64,000 bases of DNA from Hyphomonas sp. Mor2 (GTDB lineage: Bacteria > Pseudomonadota > Alphaproteobacteria > Caulobacterales > Hyphomonadaceae). Both the position numbers and the translations under genes were made by a program. The notes under the pieces were generated by a model. The model was not told the origin of the DNA, did not search any database, and saw only the letters and a list, made by a program, of their open reading frames with translations. The DNA is taken from the NCBI RefSeq assembly GCF_001854405.1, contig NZ_CP017718.1, positions 744,001 to 808,000 of the forward strand, in the 5' to 3' direction. This document shows positions 1 to 8,613 of this stretch, piece by piece. Position 1 is the first letter of the stretch. Every line of letters starts with the position of its first letter.

Positions 1-1
1 G

Positions 2-727
2 TCCGTCGGGCTTGGCTTCTCGATCCCGTCCAATCTCGCCAAACAGATCAGTGAGCAGCTGATCGAGTATGGCAAGGCCCGCCGCGGCTGGTTCGGCGTC
101 AACATTCAGGATGCTGATCTCGGCCTCGCCAAGGCGTATGGTCTGGAAGAGGGGACAGGCGTGATCCTGACCCGTATCACGGACGATGGCCCGGCCTCGA
201 AGGCTGATTTCGAGATTGGCGATTTGATTATCGAATTTGACGGTCGTCCGGTGAAAGACGAACGCGCGCTGAGCCGGATCGTTGCCGACACGGAGATCGG
301 CAAAACGGTCGATGTGCTGCTGGTCCGTGATGGCCGCACACGTACGGTGAGCTTTGAACTCGGCGAGCTGGATGCCGGCGACGATGAAGAAGAAAATGAG
401 ATCCCGGAAACCGACAGCACGCTGACCGATAATCCGCTCGGTGTGGACTTTGTCGAACTGACGGAGGACGATCGTCGCCGCTATCGGATCCCAAGCGATG
501 TAAACGGCGTACTGGTGCGCGTGGTGTCTCCTCGCGGTCCGAGCTTCGGCAAGCTGCAAAAGGGTGACGTGGTCACCGAAATGGCATTCGCGACGGTTGA
601 GACGCCCGAAGATGCCTTGTTGGCCATGGATGAAGCGATGGACCGAACAGGGCAGCCGCTCCTGCTGCGGGTCTATCGCCGCGGGCAGACCTTGTTTGAA
701 GCGATTGACGTGGAAGTGCGCGGCTGA
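2..727 (+). CDS. HtrA/Deg-family serine protease, C-terminal part (5' truncated by window edge)
   Basis: The reading frame is open from the first bases, so the gene begins outside the window. The first visible residues (VGLGFSIPSNLAKQI) are the last strand of the trypsin-like domain found in DegP/DegQ/MucD proteins. Two PDZ domains follow: the first starts around RRGWFGVNIQDAD and runs through GVILTRITDDGPASKADFEIGDLIIEFDGRPV, and the second covers GVLVRVVSPRGPSFGKLQKGDVVTEM. An acidic linker (DAGDDEEENE) separates them. The catalytic Ser/His/Asp are upstream and not visible. Family members are periplasmic quality-control proteases that degrade or refold damaged envelope proteins. The gene ends with tga at 725-727, directly beside the stop of the converging serB. 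The family is clear, but the exact Deg paralogue cannot be told from this part. Confidence 0.85.
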   Translation, partial: SVGLGFSIPSNLAKQISEQLIEYGKARRGWFGVNIQDADLGLAKAYGLEEGTGVILTRITDDGPASKADFEIGDLIIEFDGRPVKDERALSRIVADTEIGKTVDVLLVRDGRTRTVSFELGELDAGDDEEENEIPETDSTLTDNPLGVDFVELTEDDRRRYRIPSDVNGVLVRVVSPRGPSFGKLQKGDVVTEMAFATVETPEDALLAMDEAMDRTGQPLLLRVYRRGQTLFEAIDVEVRG

Positions 728-1663
728 TCAGTCGCGCCAGACAATTTCGCTGTCCGTATAACCCTGGAAATATAAGGCGGCTGTCAGGTCGGTGACATTG
801 ATCGCGGCGTCCGCGGCGGCGGCCACGATCGGCTTGGCGTGGACGGCGAGACCTAACCCCGCCGCTTCGATCATCGCGAGATCATTCGCGCCATCGCCCA
901 TGGCGAGGGCATCGCTGCGGGTAATCCCATTTGCAAAGGCGCAATCATCAAGAGCTTCGAGCTTGGCCTCACGCCCCAGGATCGGGCGGCCAACCTCTCC
1001 GGTCAGGGCGCTGCCATCATCGATCAGCGTGTTGCCCTTGTGCGCGTCAAATCTCGTCGCCGCAGCCACGCGTTCAGTGAAAAAGGTGAAGCCGCCGGAG
1101 ACCAGCAAACAAAACGCCTTGTTGGACGACATGGTTGCCGTCAGCGTCTTGGCCCCGGGCATGATGGTGATGCGCTCATCAAAGCATTGCTGCAAGGCCT
1201 CCAGGGCGAGGCCGTTCAGTTTGCCCACGCGCTCTGTCAGCGCGCCTTCGAAGTCGAGTTCCCCGGCCATAGCGCGTGCGGTGATCGCTGCGATCTCGTC
1301 CTTCAGTCCGGCATAGGCAGCCAGTTCATCCAGGCATTCCTGCTGGATGATGGTTGAGTCCATGTCCGACACGAGCAGCTTCTTCTTGCGGTTTTGCACG
1401 GGAAGAAGGGCAATATCAGCGGTGCCCTCGAAGGCGTCTCTCAGGCTGACCCGCGCTTGCGGGACCCGGCTCGCATCCGCGTCCACAGCCAGTTCAACAG
1501 CGGACCATTTGCCCTCGGCTCCGAGCAAGCGAACCGGTGCTGTCGCTGACAGTCCAGCCGACAGACAAGCGGATTCAAGCGCCTCGCCGAGCGGTGTGAA
1601 GCCGTAGCTTTTCGGGGCGACCGCTACCGCTATGTGTTTGGAATCAAGGGTTTTTGCGGTCAT
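728..1663 (-). CDS. serB: Phosphoserine phosphatase SerB
   Basis: This 311-residue HAD-superfamily enzyme removes phosphate from O-phospho-L-serine in the last step of serine synthesis. The nucleophile motif DMDST is at residues 100-104, the Ser/Thr motif is LLVSGGFTFF, and the metal-binding motif is GDGANDLAM. The first 95 residues are the ACT-like N-terminal extension seen in many proteobacterial SerB proteins. The frame remains open upstream to 1906, but that stretch is overlapped by divergent miaA and reads as low-complexity, frame-shadow protein. I therefore chose the ATG at 1663 (MTAKTLDSK), which gives the usual family length. The promoter must lie in the 51 bases shared with miaA. Identification is strong; the start is fairly secure. 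Confidence 0.93.
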   Translation of the reverse strand: MTAKTLDSKHIAVAVAPKSYGFTPLGEALESACLSAGLSATAPVRLLGAEGKWSAVELAVDADASRVPQARVSLRDAFEGTADIALLPVQNRKKKLLVSDMDSTIIQQECLDELAAYAGLKDEIAAITARAMAGELDFEGALTERVGKLNGLALEALQQCFDERITIMPGAKTLTATMSSNKAFCLLVSGGFTFFTERVAAATRFDAHKGNTLIDDGSALTGEVGRPILGREAKLEALDDCAFANGITRSDALAMGDGANDLAMIEAAGLGLAVHAKPIVAAAADAAINVTDLTAALYFQGYTDSEIVWRD

Positions 1664-1714
1664 CACAGCATTCCTGTCTTTACGCGTTGCGGCGTGCTTC
1701 TTACGACTGATTGT

Positions 1715-2647
1715 ATGAAACCTGCAATCCTTATTCACGGCCCTACTGCGAGTGGGAAGTCGGCGCTGTCCGTGGCGTTGGCCAAGCGCGTGGATGGGGA
1801 GGTGATCAACGCAGACTCGATGCAGGTCTATCGCGACCTGCGCGTGATCTCGGCGCGTCCCGCCGCCGCCGAAATGGATGGGATTGAGCATCATCTGTTC
1901 GGACACGTTTCAGCCGATGAGCGGTATTCCACCGGTAAATGGCTGGATGACATCAAACCCGTCATTGCCAAGGTTCAGCGCCGCGGAAAAGTTCCGATCA
2001 TTATCGGCGGCACAGGCCTTTACCATCTCGCCTTGATCGAGGGCTTGTCAGAGATCCCTCCCGTGCCGGAAGATGTCCGGGCCGAGGTGGCCGAGATCAA
2101 CAAGCTGGGCGGCGCGGCAGCGCTGCGTGAGAAGCTCGAGCAAGTCGATCTGGACACGGCCAAGAAGCTTGGGGAAGGGGATCGTCAACGGCTCTCGCGG
2201 GCGCTTGAAGTCTGGCTTGCCACAGGCCGGTCCATCACTTCTTTCCAGGGCAAGAAAGGCCGCGCCATTCTCGACCATGAAAAATGGCTCGGTGTGGCAT
2301 TGACCCCGACCCGCCCACGCCTGTACGCGCGCATCGATCGCCGGTTTGAAGGCATGCTGATGGAGGGCGCCATGGAAGAGGCGCGGGGCCTCATGGCGCA
2401 AAATCTTCCCGAGGACCTGCCGGCAATGAAGGCGCATGGCATTCCATGGCTGCTGGCCTACTTGCGCGGCGACATCTCAGCCGAGGGCGCGGCAGAAAAT
2501 GCGAAGCGAGATACCCGCCGCTACGCCAAGCGCCAGTTCACCTGGATCGGCCGCCAGTTTCCATTTTGGCCAAGGATTCCAAGCCTTTCGCTGGAAGACC
2601 GGCTGCGGGTAATTCTTGCCCTTTATAAGGAGGTTGACGGGGGTTAA
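1715..2647 (+). CDS. miaA: tRNA dimethylallyltransferase MiaA
   Basis: MiaA adds a dimethylallyl group to A37 of tRNAs reading UNN codons. The protein has 310 residues, normal for the family. The P-loop GPTASGKSAL is at residues 9-18, and it is followed by the DSMQVYRDL motif and the conserved GGTGLYHLAL segment. The C-terminal RDTRRYAKRQFTWIGRQF is the usual tRNA-binding end. The start at 1715 is preferred over a TTG/ATG further upstream because it places the P-loop at the correct distance from the N terminus and clears the divergent serB start. The last few codons appear to carry the promoter for the ilvB leader that follows. This pairing of serB, miaA and ilv genes is common in Caulobacterales. 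Confidence 0.95.
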   Translation: MKPAILIHGPTASGKSALSVALAKRVDGEVINADSMQVYRDLRVISARPAAAEMDGIEHHLFGHVSADERYSTGKWLDDIKPVIAKVQRRGKVPIIIGGTGLYHLALIEGLSEIPPVPEDVRAEVAEINKLGGAAALREKLEQVDLDTAKKLGEGDRQRLSRALEVWLATGRSITSFQGKKGRAILDHEKWLGVALTPTRPRLYARIDRRFEGMLMEGAMEEARGLMAQNLPEDLPAMKAHGIPWLLAYLRGDISAEGAAENAKRDTRRYAKRQFTWIGRQFPFWPRIPSLSLEDRLRVILALYKEVDGG

Positions 2648-2661
2648 GAGGTAAGTTATGC
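2634..2661 (+). promoter_or_regulatory. Putative promoter of the ilvB leader
   Basis: TTGACG at 2634-2639 and TTATGC at 2656-2661 are separated by 16 bases. The -35 box lies inside the end of miaA, and transcription would begin around 2668, just before the leader peptide. The -35 is a good match to the housekeeping sigma consensus and the -10 is weak. Placement is supported by the attenuator immediately downstream. Confidence 0.45.
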
Positions 2662-2691
2662 CCCCAATCAACTTTTGGGAGGAAACGCTTC

Positions 2692-2733
2692 ATGCGTCCA
2701 ACAGTCGTACTCGTTATTAGGCACCTGCGCTGA
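2692..2733 (+). CDS. Branched-chain amino-acid leader peptide (ilv attenuator)
   Basis: This is a 13-residue ORF, MRPTVVLVIRHLR, with a strong ribosome-binding site (gggagg, 2677-2682) nine bases upstream. Five of six consecutive codons (5-9) are Val, Val, Leu, Val, Ile, exactly the three products of the downstream ilv enzymes, which is the signature of a translational-stalling leader. The stop codon at 2731-2733 lies inside the first long hairpin, so ribosome position would decide whether that hairpin can form. Attenuation of ilvBN has been reported in Caulobacter; the match here is from the sequence alone. Too short for ordinary gene finders. Confidence 0.88.
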   Translation: MRPTVVLVIRHLR

Positions 2734-2759
2734 CGAAACCGTTCGTCAGTCGCAGGTGC
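2721..2759 (+). promoter_or_regulatory. Attenuator pause / anti-antiterminator hairpin
   Basis: GCACCTGCG (2721-2729) pairs with CGCAGGTGC (2751-2759), and the inner CTGACGAA (2730-2737) pairs with TTCGTCAG (2742-2749), leaving a 4-base loop and a single bulged T. This gives about 17 base pairs. The 5' arm overlaps the last codons and stop of the leader peptide. In the standard model a ribosome stalled at the Val/Leu/Ile codons would disrupt or reshape this stem and change the fate of the terminator downstream. I could not identify a convincing competing antiterminator pairing by eye. Confidence 0.75.
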
Positions 2760-2766
2760 TTGTAAC

Positions 2767-2796
2767 AAGGGTCTCTCACACGGGGCCCTTTTTTTT
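2767..2796 (+). terminator. Attenuation terminator before ilvB
   Basis: AAGGGTC (2767-2773) pairs with GGGCCCTT (roughly 2783-2790, one G-T pair), followed directly by an unbroken T run to about 2796. It lies between the leader peptide and the ilvB start at 2848, so it is an intra-operon rho-independent terminator and not the end of miaA alone. Confidence 0.82.
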
Positions 2797-2847
2797 AAAC
2801 TCAAACCTGACCCCACCAACCCTGCCAAATCTTCAAGGACAAAGATC

Positions 2848-4620
2848 ATGACCGTGCAGACCAAACCTGAGGCCAAGACCGAAACTCGCCAGATGACTGG
2901 TGCAGAAATCGTCATCACCGCGCTGAAGGAACAGGGTGTGGATGTGATGTTCGGCTATCCCGGTGGGGCGGTGCTCCCGATCTATGATGCGCTCTTCACC
3001 GAGCCGTCGATCCGTCACGTTCTGGTGCGGCACGAGCAAGGCGCCGGACACGCGGCGGAAGGCTATGCGCGCTCTACTGGCAAGGCAGGCGTGGCGCTGG
3101 TGACCTCTGGTCCCGGCGCGACCAATATGGTCACCCCGATTACCGACGCGATGATGGACTCCATTCCCATGGTCGTCATTACCGGCCAGGTGCCAACGCA
3201 TTTGATCGGTACGGATGCTTTCCAGGAGTGCGACACAGTCGGCATTACGCGCTGCTGCGCCAAACACAATTATCTCGTGACCGATGTCGAGGATCTGGCG
3301 CGGACCATCCACGAGGCTTTCCTGATTGCGACCACCGGTCGTCCCGGACCCGTGGTCATCGACATTCCCAAGGATGTCCAGTTCGCCACCGGCAGCTATA
3401 TTGGCAAGGAAGGGATCCACAAGGCCACCTACAAGCCGCAGACCGAGCCAAGTGCGCACGCCATCAAGGCAGCGGTCCAGCTGATGAAGAAAGCGCGCCG
3501 CCCCGTCTTCTATACGGGCGGCGGCGTGATCAATTCCGGCCCTGAGGCGAGCGAGGCGCTGCGCAAATTGCAGGCCATCATCGGATTCCCGGTCACCTCG
3601 ACTCTGATGGGGCTCGGCGCCTTCCCGGCCAGCCACGAAGACTGGCTCGGCATGTTGGGCATGCACGGCTCATATGAGGCCAATAATGCAATGCATGATT
3701 GCGACCTGATGATCTGTGTCGGCGCGCGGTTTGACGATCGCGTCACCGGTCGCATCGACGCCTTTTCGCCAGGCTCCAAGAAGATCCATATCGATATTGA
3801 TCCCAGCTCGATCAACAAGGTGATCCGCGCCGATGTTCCGGTTATTGCCGATAGCGGTGCCGCTCTGAACGCGCTGATCAAGGCCTGGGGCAAGTCCAAG
3901 CCGCAGGATCTTTCCGACTGGAAAGCGCAGATTGATCGCTGGCGGTCGCGCAATTGCTTCGCCTACGGCGACAGTGAGGGCGAGATCAAACCGCAATATG
4001 CGATCGAGCGCCTATACGAGCTGACCAAGGATCGCGACACCTACATTTCAACAGAGGTCGGCCAGCACCAGATGTGGGCGGCGCAGCACTATCATTTCGA
4101 AGAGCCTAATCGCTGGATGACCAGTGGTGGCCTTGGCACCATGGGCTATGGTCTGCCCGCGGCGGTAGGCATTCAGGCAGCGCATCCAGACGCCCTGGTC
4201 GTTGATATTGCTGGCGAGGCGTCTGTTCAGATGGTGCTGCAGGAGCTGTCCACGGCGGTGCAGCACAATCTTCCGATCAAGATCTTCATTCTCAACAATG
4301 AATGGATGGGCATGGTTCGCCAATGGCAGGAGTTGCTGCACGGTGAGCGCTATTCGCACTCCTATTCGGAAAGTCTGCCGGACTTTGTGAAGCTGGCCGA
4401 AGCCTATGGCGGTCTGGGTCTGATCTGCGATGATCCAGCCGAGCTCGACGCCAAGATCCAGGACATGATCGATTATGACGGGCCGGTGGTGTTTGATTGC
4501 CGCGTCACCAAGGCCGAGAATTGCCTGCCCATGATCCCGTCGGGCGCCGCGCATAATGAGATGATCCTGTCGGAAATCACCGGTGAGGAAATTGATGAGG
4601 CCGGACGAAAGCTTGTCTGA
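2848..4620 (+). CDS. ilvB: Acetolactate synthase, large (catalytic) subunit
   Basis: This 590-residue thiamine-diphosphate enzyme condenses pyruvate (or pyruvate plus 2-oxobutyrate) as the first common step of Val/Leu/Ile synthesis. The N-terminal pyrimidine-binding domain holds the catalytic glutamate in HEQGAGHAAEGYA. The central domain carries FAD-site segments such as GARFDDRVTGR, and the C-terminal domain has the ThDP/Mg motif. In that motif the usual Gly-Asp-Gly/Ala-Ser reads Gly-Glu-Ala-Ser (residues 456-459, codon GAG), so the metal-contacting Asp is Glu; the rest (ILNNEWMGMVRQWQ) is canonical. An attenuator lies upstream. The stop overlaps an alternative start of the next ORF, suggesting translational coupling. 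Assignment is firm; ilvB, ilvI and ilvG symbols are interchangeable here. Confidence 0.95.
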   Translation: MTVQTKPEAKTETRQMTGAEIVITALKEQGVDVMFGYPGGAVLPIYDALFTEPSIRHVLVRHEQGAGHAAEGYARSTGKAGVALVTSGPGATNMVTPITDAMMDSIPMVVITGQVPTHLIGTDAFQECDTVGITRCCAKHNYLVTDVEDLARTIHEAFLIATTGRPGPVVIDIPKDVQFATGSYIGKEGIHKATYKPQTEPSAHAIKAAVQLMKKARRPVFYTGGGVINSGPEASEALRKLQAIIGFPVTSTLMGLGAFPASHEDWLGMLGMHGSYEANNAMHDCDLMICVGARFDDRVTGRIDAFSPGSKKIHIDIDPSSINKVIRADVPVIADSGAALNALIKAWGKSKPQDLSDWKAQIDRWRSRNCFAYGDSEGEIKPQYAIERLYELTKDRDTYISTEVGQHQMWAAQHYHFEEPNRWMTSGGLGTMGYGLPAAVGIQAAHPDALVVDIAGEASVQMVLQELSTAVQHNLPIKIFILNNEWMGMVRQWQELLHGERYSHSYSESLPDFVKLAEAYGGLGLICDDPAELDAKIQDMIDYDGPVVFDCRVTKAENCLPMIPSGAAHNEMILSEITGEEIDEAGRKLV

Positions 4621-4688
4621 TGTCATCTGGTCTCTTTTCCCCGGCCTTCGCCTCTGGCAAAAGCATGCCCCAGATGAAAGGGACCGCT

Positions 4689-5365
4689 ATGGGCCTAGAT
4701 AGTCTTTTCGGGTGGATGCAGAACCATATCGAAGTGGTCATTGCGATCCTGTCGGCGATGGTCGCGCTGGTCGGGGCTTTTATCAGCCGCCGGGAAACCC
4801 AGAAGCAGCAGGCGCTGCAGCTGGAAAACCTGCGCCACAATGTCGACGCCCAGAGCCTCGCCTGGGGCAATACCTGCATCGATGTGCTCAATCGCGCCGC
4901 CATGTTCGCGCGCACGCGTCAACATCAGGCGAATGATGCGAGTTTCCTGCAGCAGCGGGTGAACATGATGCTGGCTCTGTCCTCCCTGGTTGAGCGTGGA
5001 CGGCTGTTCTTCCCGAACATCGATCCAGCGAGCAAAGGTTCAGAGAAAGAGGGCGCTTATCGCGGCTCGCGGCCGCCAATCCTGGATGCCTTGATGCTCG
5101 CCTATTATGAAGTCGAAGCGCTGACCCGGCAGGGCGGCCCGACCGCGGATAATAGCGGCGATTTCATCGATGACTGTCGCCGCCTTCTGGTCTCTGAACT
5201 CCAGGCGCATCTTGACCCGCGCCGCCGGGATACGGTTGTGGATCGCTATGATGATCAGCGTATGGACCATCGCAGTGAGGCCATCGATCGCGCCAACAGC
5301 CTGAAAACAATATTGAAATCTCGTCGCCCTGGCCTTGCCATGGGGGAGCGTAAGGAGACCGTCCA

Positions 5366-5369
<4 letters not shown>
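4689..5369 (+). CDS. Unknown single-pass membrane protein inside the ilv operon
   Basis: This ORF of about 226 residues has no family I recognise. From the chosen start (MGLDSLFGWMQNH) there is one hydrophobic segment at about residues 12-31 (IEVVIAILSAMVALVGAFIS). It is followed by a charged, probably coiled-coil stretch (RRETQKQQALQLENLRHNVDAQ) and a soluble helical domain rich in Arg and Asp. The frame is open upstream to 4620, where a start would overlap the ilvB stop, and ATGs at 4674 and 4689 are both possible. The 3' end overlaps the ilvN start by four bases (GTGA), so it is co-transcribed and probably translationally coupled with the two acetolactate synthase subunits. A role in that enzyme's biology is only suggested by position. 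Confidence 0.7.
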
Positions 5370-7016
<1,647 letters not shown>

Positions 7017-7038
7017 AGCGGTTTTAAACATGACATGG

Positions 7039-7066
7039 CCCCGAGGGATTTGCCCTCGGGGTTTCT
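7039..7066 (+). terminator. Rho-independent terminator after ilvC
   Basis: A perfect 9-bp GC-rich stem, CCCCGAGGG (7039-7047) and CCCTCGGGG (7053-7061), has a 5-base loop and is followed by a T-rich stretch. It closes the ilv operon 22 bases after the ilvC stop. Confidence 0.92.
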
Positions 7067-7084
7067 TATGGTCTTTGATCGTGT

Positions 7085-7098
7085 TGACACCGCTGTCA
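7085..7098. promoter_or_regulatory. 14-bp palindromic operator in the zwf promoter
   Basis: TGACACCGCTGTCA is an inverted repeat with 5-bp TGACA/TGTCA arms around CCGC. It overlaps a TTGACA -35 element (7084-7089) in front of the Entner-Doudoroff operon. The C/G centre and TGNCA arms resemble LacI-family operators known for sugar regulons in Alphaproteobacteria; the regulator is not in this window. Binding is inference. Confidence 0.6.
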
Positions 7099-7143
7099 CA
7101 TAAGCGCATAGGGACCCTGTGATAACTCATGAGAGGGAGCAGA

Positions 7144-8610
7144 ATGGCTGAGTTCATTCCCGTTGGCTCGTTCGACATCATTATCTTTGGCGGAACCGGT
7201 GATTTGTCGCGCAGAAAACTGCTGCCAGCACTCTATCACCGCTGGGCGGACGGACAGATCCCCGAAGACGCCAAGATTATCGGGATATCCCGCTCGGAAC
7301 TCGATGATGCCGCGTTTCGAAAGTTTGCCTTTGAGGCCTGCTGCGAAGCGGCCTCTGAGACCGTCAACAAGACAGACTGGAAGAAGTTCGAAAAGCACCT
7401 TCACTATGTCACCATGGACGCCACCGATCCGTCCGCGGATTGGGCGGATCTGAAACAGCATCTGGTCGAGGATGCCGAACGGCCTCTGGTTCACTATCTG
7501 GCGGTGACGCCAAAAATCTATGTGCAAATCTGCGAAGCGCTCGGACGCGCCGGATTGAACAAGGACACAGCCCGCGTCGTCCTGGAAAAACCGATCGGGA
7601 CCGACCTCGCATCAGCGCATGAAATCAATGAAGGCGTCGGCGCCGTCTTTGCCGAAGAATGCATTTACCGGATCGATCATTATCTCGGCAAGGAAACCGT
7701 CCAGAACCTGATGGTCCTGCGTTTTGCCAATTCTCTGTTCGAACCGCTTTGGAACCGCACTGCAATCGATCACATCCAGATCACCGTATCTGAGCATTAC
7801 GGCGTCGGCGACCGAGCCGGATACTATGATGGGTCCGGCGCTCTGCGCGACATGGTTCAGAACCACCTCTTACAGCTCCTTTGCCTGATTGCCATGGAGC
7901 CACCAAACTCAATCGATGGCGACGCCATCCGAACCGAGAAGATCAAAGTCCTCGAGGCACTGAAGCCCATCACGGCGGGGGACGCACGCGATGACACGGT
8001 GCGGGCGCAGTATGCGGCTGGTGCTGTCCAGGGCGAGGCTGTGAAAGGGTATTTGGACGAGCTGGGACATATCAGTCGAACCGAAACGTTCGTCGCCATC
8101 AAGGCCTCGATCGACAATTGGCGATGGGCGCGTGTGCCGTTCTATCTACGCACGGGTAAGCGCATGAAGGCGCGGCACTCGGAGATCGTCGTGCAGTTTC
8201 GTGAGACACCACATTCAATGTTCGGAGAAACCGAACCGCAAACAAACCGTCTGGTGATCAACGTTCAGCCAGACGAGGGCGTGCAGCTCTTCCTGCAGAT
8301 CAAAGAGCCGGGACCCGGCGGATTGCGGATCAAATCCTTGCCGCTCAATCTCTCCTATGCGGACAATTTCGCGGTCCGGTATCCGGATGCCTATGAGCGC
8401 CTGCTGATGGATGTCGTGCGAGGCAACTTGTCCCTGTTCATGCGGCGCGAGGAAGTCGAGGCCGCCTGGAAATGGGTCGACGGATTGCTCGAGGCCTGGG
8501 AACAGGCTGACGTACCGATGGAGACGTATCAAGCCGGGCTCGAAGACGGCCCGGTCGAGGCGCGCCTGATGCTGCGCCGCGATGGCCGCGATTGGTGGGA
8601 GGCGGTTTAG
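7144..8610 (+). CDS. zwf: Glucose-6-phosphate 1-dehydrogenase
   Basis: Zwf oxidises glucose 6-phosphate to 6-phosphogluconolactone with NAD(P)+, the entry to the Entner-Doudoroff and oxidative pentose phosphate routes. The 488-residue protein has the Rossmann motif GGTGDLSRRKLLPALY at the N terminus and the active-site signature RIDHYLGKE, whose His/Lys bind the substrate phosphate and act in catalysis. ATG at 7144 is chosen over 7129 because a gaggga ribosome-binding site ends six bases before it. It is the first gene of a five-gene operon and no 6-phosphogluconolactonase gene (pgl) lies beside it. Confidence 0.96.
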   Translation: MAEFIPVGSFDIIIFGGTGDLSRRKLLPALYHRWADGQIPEDAKIIGISRSELDDAAFRKFAFEACCEAASETVNKTDWKKFEKHLHYVTMDATDPSADWADLKQHLVEDAERPLVHYLAVTPKIYVQICEALGRAGLNKDTARVVLEKPIGTDLASAHEINEGVGAVFAEECIYRIDHYLGKETVQNLMVLRFANSLFEPLWNRTAIDHIQITVSEHYGVGDRAGYYDGSGALRDMVQNHLLQLLCLIAMEPPNSIDGDAIRTEKIKVLEALKPITAGDARDDTVRAQYAAGAVQGEAVKGYLDELGHISRTETFVAIKASIDNWRWARVPFYLRTGKRMKARHSEIVVQFRETPHSMFGETEPQTNRLVINVQPDEGVQLFLQIKEPGPGGLRIKSLPLNLSYADNFAVRYPDAYERLLMDVVRGNLSLFMRREEVEAAWKWVDGLLEAWEQADVPMETYQAGLEDGPVEARLMLRRDGRDWWEAV

Positions 8611-8613
8611 GCG

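Noticed and set aside
792-1607. Plus-strand ORFs of 86-174 codons opposite serB
   Set aside because: They are antisense to a gene with all HAD motifs, have Arg/Ser/Ala-rich shadow composition and no ribosome-binding sites.
1664-1906. Long N-terminal extension of serB up to 1906
   Set aside because: It would run through the divergent miaA P-loop region and reads as His/Arg-rich non-protein sequence; the start at 1663 gives normal length.
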